Source of the DNA: a virus
Length of the DNA stretch: 36,312 nucleotides
Reading direction: 5' to 3' (one strand)
Virus record (IMG/VR): IMGVR_UViG_3300050821_002747
Coordinates: 1 to 36,312 of that record
Within the stretch, counting starts at the first letter, position 1; each line of letters starts with the position of its first letter. The position numbers and the translations under genes were made by a program. The notes below the pieces were generated by a model, which worked only from the letters and a program-made list of their open reading frames with translations, made no database searches and was not told the origin of the DNA. Shown piece by piece: positions 30,535 through 36,312 of the stretch.

Positions 30535-30700
30535 CTGCGATGAATGCGAACAGTGGGCACAATGGCGCGGCGTCGTCAAGGAAGGCGATAAGATCGTGCT
30601 GGTCCGTCATCTCTGCCAGATCCACAAGGATGCCGACAAGACGCCTGACATCAAGTTCGTTTTCGTGGGTGCGATCCCTCTGCAAGCAGGAGCAAATTAG
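30527..30700 (+). CDS. Small Cys-containing protein
   Basis: 57 residues starting MRSCDECEQWAQWRG. ATG 30527 overlaps the stop of the hub gene and has GAGG 5 nt upstream. Cys4, Cys7 and a later CQIH give a possible zinc site. Function unknown. Confidence 0.55.
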   Translation: MRSCDECEQWAQWRGVVKEGDKIVLVRHLCQIHKDADKTPDIKFVFVGAIPLQAGAN

Positions 30701-30994
30701 ATGCCCCTTGTGATCCCCAATCTCGATCGGCAGCAAAAGCAAAATATCGCCTTGGCTGAAGCCTTGCAAGCGCAGCAGACCTACATCAACCTGACTGCCG
30801 CCATCAAAGGTTCCTATGTTGCCACTCTCACGTATAATCAGGGCGATATTGTTCTGTTTGGTGGCGTTCTTTATCGCTCGCTTGTTCCTGTCAACCTGGG
30901 CAACACGCCGACTACGAGTCCGTCGCAATGGCAGACAGTAGGAACGGCCAAGCTCGCGCCACCGCCATTTGTGAAGCCGGGAGTGCCGGGATGA
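30701..30994 (+). CDS. Small protein with carbohydrate-binding-like repeat
   Basis: 97 residues. After a helical start (DRQQKQNIALAEALQAQQTY) it has YNQGDIVLFGGVLYRSLVPV, NLGNTPTTSP and QWQTVG, the pattern of chitin/cellulose-binding modules (CBM5/12), with aromatic Tyr and Trp at the sugar-binding places. It could help adsorption to host surface glycans. The stop overlaps the GNAT start. Confidence 0.65.
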   Translation: MPLVIPNLDRQQKQNIALAEALQAQQTYINLTAAIKGSYVATLTYNQGDIVLFGGVLYRSLVPVNLGNTPTTSPSQWQTVGTAKLAPPPFVKPGVPG

Positions 30995-31449
30995 TCGTAA
31001 GAAGATACCGCGACTCCGACCTTGGTGCCATCTTTGACCTGCACCACAGGCAGGGGCTCAACTATGATCTGCCACCTCTTGAAGAGATGGCTCTTGGTCT
31101 TGTCATCGAAGAAGGCAGCAATATCACGCACGCCGTATTTCTTCGCGGCATCGTAGAGGCGTACTGGCTGTTTGATCCTGCACGCGAATGGAAGAGGCAA
31201 ACACTTGGCCGCTTGCTGGTATTGCACAAGGAAGTGGAAGCAGCAGCGGCAAAGGCAGGCGTAAAGGAAGTGGAAGCATTTGTGCCACCAACTATTAACA
31301 CACCAAAGTTTGAGGCTACAATGCTTAAGTTAGGCTGGCGACGGCCTCTGTGGACATGTTATTCGCATGATGTGCCGCCTATTTCTTCGTCGTTGGTTGC
31401 AGCACGTTCTACAATGCCGTCCATTGATTCCTTCTCTGATAGTGTTTGA
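30991..31449 (+). CDS. GNAT-family acetyltransferase
   Basis: 152 residues from ATG 30991, overlapping the previous stop (ATGA) and with GGGAG upstream. The start IVRRYRDSDLGAIFDLHHRQ and IVEAYWLFDPAREWKRQTLG fit the GNAT fold with acetyl-CoA. Substrate unknown. The last 20 residues or so (SSSLVAARSTMPSIDSFSDS) look like extra sequence: they overlap a convergent HNH gene, whose insertion may have changed the C-terminus. Confidence 0.7.
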   Translation: MIVRRYRDSDLGAIFDLHHRQGLNYDLPPLEEMALGLVIEEGSNITHAVFLRGIVEAYWLFDPAREWKRQTLGRLLVLHKEVEAAAAKAGVKEVEAFVPPTINTPKFEATMLKLGWRRPLWTCYSHDVPPISSSLVAARSTMPSIDSFSDSV

Positions 31450-31803
31450 TGGACTGAAAAGATGGCCATGAATACAATGAGTTTTAGATTTGTTAACCGC
31501 ACAAATGCCGCGAGTATCAGGATGACTATGGTTCATGTGCTCGCTTTGACTCTTAAACAATTCAAGGTTTTCAAAAGCTGGGTTGCATTTATTGTGGTCT
31601 CTGTGATGGACAATTTCAGAATCAAGCAATGGTCTGTTAAGGTACTTTTCCATTGTAAGTCTGTGTATTCCAATCGTGGTTTTCATTCCACGTCTGATTA
31701 CATTTACAACCGGATAGCCATAATGGTTAAAAAATATCGAACCTATGTCGGGAAGGTCCGCCAATCGACGCAAATGGGCTTGGACTTTTTCAGGCAATTT
31801 CAT
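31330..31803 (-). CDS. HNH homing endonuclease
   Basis: 157 residues from ATG 31803. HNH motif H66-H67-x-D69-H70-N71 (VHHRDHNKCN), with N79 and ENLELFKSQSEHMNHSH, typical of homing nucleases. A second Cys/His cluster (CIHGH, CRTCC) follows. It points against the late genes, overlaps the end of the GNAT gene by 120 bp, and has its own perfect promoter (31810-31839) with TATAAT 6 nt before the ATG. Starts at 31821 or 31965 are rejected because they lie in or beyond the promoter. Confidence 0.85.
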   Translation of the reverse strand: MKLPEKVQAHLRRLADLPDIGSIFFNHYGYPVVNVIRRGMKTTIGIHRLTMEKYLNRPLLDSEIVHHRDHNKCNPAFENLELFKSQSEHMNHSHPDTRGICAVNKSKTHCIHGHLFSPSNTIREGINGRHCRTCCNQRRRNRRHIMRITCPQRPSPA

Positions 31804-31809
31804 TCCTTG

Positions 31810-31839
31810 ATTATAGCCCATGAAGTAGTTGGGTGTCAA
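31810..31839 (-). promoter_or_regulatory. Consensus promoter of the minus-strand HNH gene
   Basis: Perfect TTGACA (31839-31834), 18-bp spacer, perfect TATAAT (31815-31810), 6 nt before ATG 31803. The -35 overlaps the ribosome site of the rightward gene at 31850. Confidence 0.85.
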
Positions 31840-31849
31840 GGAGGTTTTA

Positions 31850-32383
31850 ATGGCTAGAGGGCAGGCCGGTGCAGCAAATGCACAATTAAAGCAGAGCAAC
31901 ACGGTTGCCAACTCGCAGCAATCGCAGGCTGACACTCTTCGCAACAAGCTGGTGCCCGGGTACACTTCTCTGGCCGATACTGGCTACCTTGACCCTGCTG
32001 ACAAGGCTGCAGCAACGACAAGTGAGATGGGAGCGGCGACGGCGCCGTTCGGATCTGCCAACTTTGAGGCCAGCAACAGGGCTGCGCGCACGGGCAATGC
32101 TTCTGACCTGACAGCGCAGCAGGATCAGTTGGCTTTGGAGCAAGGGCAAACTGCTGGCGGGGCTGCGGCAACATTACAGGGCCAGCAGATGTCCAATCAG
32201 CTTCAGGGTATGTACGGCTTGCAGGGAGAGGAAGCAGCCTCGCGCGGAGAAGCGCAGGGAATGTACGGGCTGGGGCCGCCAACATTGCAGGCCAGAGCAG
32301 CGGGAATGAGTGGCGACCAGACGGCAATGGGCTATATCAACGCTCTTGCTCCAAAGGGTGCGATAAGCGCACCGGGAACTTAA
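31850..32383 (+). CDS. Internal virion protein-like, Gln/Ala-rich
   Basis: 177 residues from ATG 31850, with AAGGAGG 5 nt upstream. Very rich in Ala, Gln and Gly (NAQLKQSNTVANSQQSQADT, LTAQQDQLALEQGQTAGGAA), helical, like ejection proteins carried inside podovirus heads. No motif. It begins a block of three such genes. Confidence 0.6.
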   Translation: MARGQAGAANAQLKQSNTVANSQQSQADTLRNKLVPGYTSLADTGYLDPADKAAATTSEMGAATAPFGSANFEASNRAARTGNASDLTAQQDQLALEQGQTAGGAAATLQGQQMSNQLQGMYGLQGEEAASRGEAQGMYGLGPPTLQARAAGMSGDQTAMGYINALAPKGAISAPGT

Positions 32384-33715
32384 ATGGCAGATACCGACAA
32401 CTATCCGGCAGTGATGGATGAAGAGGACGAGAAGAAGCGCAGGGATCAACAGTATCCTGCGCCCAATCCTGTACCGCAGTCTGTCACGCCAGCGGACCTT
32501 CAAAGTGTTGCTATTCAGAATCCTCCTGTTCCACAATCTGTCTCTCCAGCAGATTTACAAAGTATTGCTGTCCAGCATCCTCCATCAGCAGGAAGTGCTC
32601 CACCTGCACCGATTCCTCCTGTGATGACAGCGCCGTCACCAGCAACCAAGCCATCCTATCCGGCCCCGCAACAGCCCACTTGGTCGCAGTACGCTCCTCC
32701 TGAGAAGCATGGCCTAGCCAAAGCAGGCTCGGTGCTGGCCCAACTTAATCCTCTTTCCGATGAGATTGTCAATGCACGGCCACTTCGCACGGCAGAGCGC
32801 AATTACGGTGCTGCCGCAAAGGAGTACGAGACTCAGGCGGCACAAAGAAAAGCAGAACAGGAAACGGCATCGAAAACGGAACTGGAGGCGGCGCAGGCCA
32901 AGGAAGCTGAACAGCGCGGGGCTGCAACAGAAGCCGGGATGCAGGATGTGACAGTAACCTTGCCTAGTGGTCAGACCGCGCGTGTTCCCGCTAAGGATGC
33001 CGAGAGATTGTTTGGGAACATTGTCACTGGCGCATCAAGAGAAGCTGTTGGCGAAGGGAAAAATAAGACCACTGAAGATGTCGCCACTGGAAAGAACAAG
33101 ACCGCAGAAGATATTGCTAAAGAACGTGTGGCATCAGCAGAAAGCATAGCCAAAGGACACGATCTTGTTAGTACCGAGAATGAACGTATAAGGGCTTCTG
33201 CTGCCAACGATCCGAATAAACTCACCTCCATGATGAAAACACAGAAGCAGCAGGCTCAGGCTACTCTCCCGCAAATTGACAAGGCTCTTGACGAAACCGA
33301 AGGCATTGCTTCTGAATTGGGTCCGGCTGAAGGTCGCTGGAATAGCTTCTGGCAAGGCACTGTTGGCGTCAAGAATCCTGCATTCACTCATTACAAAGAC
33401 GAGATTGGAATGGTGCAGACCGCCGTGACGCTTGCTCACGCCCGTGGTCGCATGTCCAATCAATTATTTGACCATTTCGTACAGATGTTTGATGCAGGCA
33501 AGCAAGCGCCAGAGAACATGATTCAGGCTCTTAATGTGGCAAAGGAATGGCTTACTACCTACGCCAATATGGGCGAGCCGGGTTCGCCTATTGGTGGTGG
33601 AACAGCAGAAACGCCAAAAGCTACTGGCGGTGGCAAGTTGCCTCAAGGAGCTGTGGCTGGGACTCTTGGTGGCAAGCATGGCTATGTTCTAAATGGAGAG
33701 TTTCATGGCGATTGA
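32384..33715 (+). CDS. Internal virion protein-like with N-terminal direct repeat
   Basis: 443 residues. A Pro-rich start contains a 17-residue direct repeat, PVPQSVTPADLQSVAIQ at 29-45 and its variant at 48-64, diverged at DNA level. Then comes a long charged coiled coil (ERNYGAAAKEYETQAAQRKA, AAQAKEAEQRGAATEAG). The last third is compact (YKDEIGMVQTAVTLAHARGR). Probable ejection or internal core protein by position and composition. Confidence 0.6.
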   Translation: MADTDNYPAVMDEEDEKKRRDQQYPAPNPVPQSVTPADLQSVAIQNPPVPQSVSPADLQSIAVQHPPSAGSAPPAPIPPVMTAPSPATKPSYPAPQQPTWSQYAPPEKHGLAKAGSVLAQLNPLSDEIVNARPLRTAERNYGAAAKEYETQAAQRKAEQETASKTELEAAQAKEAEQRGAATEAGMQDVTVTLPSGQTARVPAKDAERLFGNIVTGASREAVGEGKNKTTEDVATGKNKTAEDIAKERVASAESIAKGHDLVSTENERIRASAANDPNKLTSMMKTQKQQAQATLPQIDKALDETEGIASELGPAEGRWNSFWQGTVGVKNPAFTHYKDEIGMVQTAVTLAHARGRMSNQLFDHFVQMFDAGKQAPENMIQALNVAKEWLTTYANMGEPGSPIGGGTAETPKATGGGKLPQGAVAGTLGGKHGYVLNGEFHGD

Positions 33716-34880
33716 CCTCTCTGGATTCGTGCCTGACAAACCTTCATTGTCACGGGGCTTTGTGCCTGACCAGTCTGGCGACGAAGATGAACTGACCAAG
33801 CAGACTCAGGCTGCGGCGAAGGCGGCGGGAGTGCCCACTACAGAGCCAGCACCTAAGAATCCTATGCCTCATTGGCTAAGCCAAGAAGAATCGAATCGCG
33901 GCAACACTGGCGCGGCATCGGGCGTTATGGCTGGTGTTGGTGGCACCATGCTCGCTGCGGCTCCTGAAGCTATTGCGACAAAGGGATTCGGTGGCTACGT
34001 GGCTCCTCTTGTTCGTGCTGGCCTCAAATCGGCAGCGGGCGCGGAGATTGGCAAGTACGGTGGCCGTTTCGTTGGCGGCATGTTTGGCGATAAAGGTGCC
34101 CAAACTGGAGAACAGGTAGGTCAGGTGGCTGGCGGCTTGGTCGGTCCTTTCCTTGGCCCAAAGACATTTTCTCGCATGCCGCTTGGTCTTGGCCGCTATG
34201 TTCTTGGCGATGAAGAGTACGCCGCGGCTCAGGCTGACAGGAAAGTGGTGCAAAGGAACGCTGACATTAAGGCTGGACTCAGGAAAGCGCCATCGGTTCC
34301 TGCGCCTGAACCGCCATCACCGTTTGAAGGTATGGCTTCAAGCAGTCCCGCCGATGTTTCCACATTGCCGCCAGCCCCCACAGCCCCCGGCATTGGCCCG
34401 TTACAGACCGCTACAGGCCCGATTCCCAAGTTTTCGATACCTGGGGCCAAGCCGACGCCGTTCGAGCCTCCTAGCCCCTTTACAGGCATGGCGTCCTCAA
34501 GGCCGGGAGAGGTGGCTGGACTTCCTCCAGCAGCAACGGCACAGGCTGCGGCGCCTGCCCCGGCGGTGACACCAAGGGTTAGCTATGTCGGCAAGTTCAC
34601 AGCACCTGGAACCAATGTAGAAGTTCCTGCTGGCACCGTTGCTCCTGAGGACTTAATTGACCGCGACATTGCTGAACGCGCTACCCGTGGCGAGAGATTG
34701 ACGCCGGAAGAGGAAGAAAGACTTGGCAAAAGAGTGCAGAAATTCTATACGCCCGAAGCTGGAATGGAACCATCAGCACAGCATTCAGGTATGATTTATG
34801 CTGGCAGGGGATCAAGATATCGCCCCACCAATGAGCAGATTGAATTGCAGAAGCGTTATCCGGCCCCGGAGAAAAAGTAA
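33705..34880 (+). CDS. Internal virion protein-like with Gly-rich membrane-active region
   Basis: 391 residues from ATG 33705, with GGAG 7 nt upstream. Residues 70-155 are Gly/Ala-rich and hydrophobic (SGVMAGVGGTMLAAAPEAIA, GGRFVGGMFGDKG, GGLVGPFLGP), as in phage proteins that insert in the host membrane on injection. Two copies of a 24-residue unit beginning PPSPF.GMASS follow at 203-226 and 255-278. The end is charged. It overlaps the previous gene by 11 bp, and its stop overlaps the fibre start (TAATG). Confidence 0.6.
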   Translation: MAIDLSGFVPDKPSLSRGFVPDQSGDEDELTKQTQAAAKAAGVPTTEPAPKNPMPHWLSQEESNRGNTGAASGVMAGVGGTMLAAAPEAIATKGFGGYVAPLVRAGLKSAAGAEIGKYGGRFVGGMFGDKGAQTGEQVGQVAGGLVGPFLGPKTFSRMPLGLGRYVLGDEEYAAAQADRKVVQRNADIKAGLRKAPSVPAPEPPSPFEGMASSSPADVSTLPPAPTAPGIGPLQTATGPIPKFSIPGAKPTPFEPPSPFTGMASSRPGEVAGLPPAATAQAAAPAPAVTPRVSYVGKFTAPGTNVEVPAGTVAPEDLIDRDIAERATRGERLTPEEEERLGKRVQKFYTPEAGMEPSAQHSGMIYAGRGSRYRPTNEQIELQKRYPAPEKK

Positions 34881-36049
34881 TGAAAAGACTACTGGCTCTA
34901 ATTCTACTCACAGCCACGGCAGCGTTCGGGCAGGGAGGGCGGCTCACGCAGGATCCTTGGGTCAGTAATCGCCTCGGCAACCCTGCCGCTGGCGTGACCG
35001 TTTCCGTCTGCGCTCCCTTGGCCACCACCGCAGCCTCGCTTGCGTCCACGATCGCCACTTTCACCATGGCGTCTAATCCAGTTACGGCAGGCTTCAAGTC
35101 AGGCATGAACCTCCAGATTGCAGGCTTTACTGGTGGCGATACCTTCTTCAACGCGGGCATCCTTGCCAACGGCTTTCTGACAGGCGGGGTGCCCATCATC
35201 CTTGTCACCGCCACTCAGGTTATCGCTGGCCCAATTGCTCATGCCGATGGCACCGCCGGTACCAATGGCACCTTGCTGCAGATGGGCAACAGCACCACTT
35301 CCTGCGCGGGCCTTTCTGCTCTCTACAGTGACTCCTTGCTTTCAGTGACCACGCCCAATCCTTTGACCACTGATGGCCTTGGTAATTATGGAACTTATAT
35401 TGCCCCCGGAATCTACTACACGCAATGGTACGGCTCCGGCATCACCACCACCATGAGGCCGATGGCAGTGGCCTGCGTGCCTTTGAACAGCGCGAATTGT
35501 GGGGCGCTGCTGGGAACGGCAAATAATTGGACAGCTCTACAGAATTTTAGTGTCGGTTTTACGGTCACTGCTGGAACTGCCACTTTCGCCATAGCCCCAA
35601 CGCCTACAACGGCATCTTCTGCTCCACTGGGAAGTCCGCTTCTGCCATGGTCAGGCGTTGATTTTGGGCAGGCGGCAAATCAATACACGCAATTAACATC
35701 GCTAGCTACTGTTGCGAGAGGGGTAGCAATACCGGATGCTACTGGAACTGTATCACTTGTCGTAGTAGAATACTGCGGTGCAACCAGTGGAGCAGGACAG
35801 CCCTGTGCCAAGACAGTTCAGACCCTTCCCATCATCATCTGGGGTGACGTGCTATTAAATGGCGCTGTCTCGCAATCCATCACGACATTGCCTTTTACAG
35901 ATGCGCTCTATTCCTGCACAGGCTCTGACCTGACCACGCCGACGACAGGGATAGTTTCCTTTACGACTTACGCCTCGGCCTCGGTCACTATTCTCGAAAC
36001 CAGCGGCACGAATGCGGACCACTTACGCTATGTTTGCGTGGGGCACTGA
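34880..36049 (+). CDS. Fibre-like protein with signal peptide
   Basis: 389 residues. Signal peptide MKRLLALILLTATAAFGQ, then a beta-rich low-charge sequence (TQDPWVSNRLGNPAAGVTVS, DGLGNYGTYIAPGIYYTQW). The GLGNY...APGIYY segment is common at the start of phage fibre proteins and acts as a small beta domain. Several Cys may form disulfides. Probably a tail fibre or receptor-binding part. The stop overlaps the next gene (TGATG). Confidence 0.65.
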   Translation: MKRLLALILLTATAAFGQGGRLTQDPWVSNRLGNPAAGVTVSVCAPLATTAASLASTIATFTMASNPVTAGFKSGMNLQIAGFTGGDTFFNAGILANGFLTGGVPIILVTATQVIAGPIAHADGTAGTNGTLLQMGNSTTSCAGLSALYSDSLLSVTTPNPLTTDGLGNYGTYIAPGIYYTQWYGSGITTTMRPMAVACVPLNSANCGALLGTANNWTALQNFSVGFTVTAGTATFAIAPTPTTASSAPLGSPLLPWSGVDFGQAANQYTQLTSLATVARGVAIPDATGTVSLVVVEYCGATSGAGQPCAKTVQTLPIIIWGDVLLNGAVSQSITTLPFTDALYSCTGSDLTTPTTGIVSFTTYASASVTILETSGTNADHLRYVCVGH

Positions 36050-36312
36050 TGAAGAGAGCGATTCTATTTACAGCCATTTTGCTTAGTGCGGTATCGGCAT
36101 TTGGCCAGGTCGCCAACTATGGCGGTGGCGGCCTTGGTTCTGTGGTGCTTACTGGATCGCCTTCGGGAGCCGGTCAAGTTCCAACATCAACATCAGCGAC
36201 AGCCGCGACCTGGCAGACTCCAGCCGGGTCAGGAACGGTTACGCACACAGGCGGCGCACTAACTCTCAACCACGTCGTGACGGGCGCAGGACTAGCCGAC
36301 ATCAAGGTTGAC
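36049..36312 (+). CDS. Fibre-like protein with signal peptide, cut by the window edge
   Basis: 88 residues visible, still open at the right edge. Signal peptide MKRAILFTAILLSAVSAFGQ, then Gly-rich NYGGGGLGSVVLTGSPSGAG, then repeated Thr/Gly segments ending GLADIKVD, as in the N-terminal part of phage fibres. The register agrees with the repeat frame at the left edge of the window, so it may continue there if the genome is circular. Confidence 0.65.
   Translation, partial: MKRAILFTAILLSAVSAFGQVANYGGGGLGSVVLTGSPSGAGQVPTSTSATAATWQTPAGSGTVTHTGGALTLNHVVTGAGLADIKVD

Noticed and set aside
1-36312. Integrase, repressor or lysis genes
   Set aside because: None recognised. The 37-residue membrane protein at 9246-9359 could be holin-like, but nothing beyond its hydrophobicity supports that.

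Overview
The window looks like most of the genome of a tailed phage (Caudoviricetes), probably podovirus-like, from an uncultured source. Evidence: large terminase (12643-14307), P22-type portal (17890-20334), scaffold-like protein, coat protein, several connector/structural proteins, two or three internal-virion-like proteins, and fibre-like proteins at the right end. I see no tape-measure, tail-tube, integrase, lysis or repressor gene. The host cannot be read directly. The Sec signal peptides ending in FGQ or YAQ on three structural proteins resemble those of Acidobacteriota, which is a weak inference.

Layout. 1-474: a 9-bp tandem repeat in an open frame. 628-5723: a leftward early operon of small phage proteins, a RecA-like ATPase, a RecB-like PD-(D/E)XK nuclease and an SSB-like candidate, driven from a near-consensus promoter at 5749-5777. 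5778-6202: a divergent control region with a terminator, a possible attenuator RNA and two rightward promoters. 6203-9271: rightward P-loop ATPase with winged helix, a 19-bp inverted repeat (origin candidate), a GIY-YIG nuclease, and a C5-cytosine methyltransferase whose middle is overprinted by a second long frame (8061-9236). 9246-11092: a second leftward cluster of small genes, one broken by an in-frame amber. 11133-11293: a second divergent control region. 11301-36312: the rightward late region (small and large terminase, head, connector, internal virion proteins, fibres), running off the right edge.

Mobile load is high: one GIY-YIG nuclease, four HNH nucleases (12260, 23355, 25783-26259 minus, 31330-31803 minus) and a group I intron-like RNA just after the coat gene. 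Three of the HNH genes share one design: a perfect TATAAT 6-7 nt upstream of the start codon, so they are predicted to be leaderless.

Regulation: a 10-bp palindromic word, TTCYATRGAA, occurs eight times exactly, almost all in the early control regions and at gene junctions from 5.7 to 12.3 kb. Two copies lie in the spacer of leftward promoters. This looks like a repressor operator/stoperator network whose regulator is not recognisable in the window. Several small genes (9246-9359, 10215-10436, 10650-10826, 11719-11865, 17733-17897) were called from codon-level reading, start-stop overlaps and ribosome binding sites.
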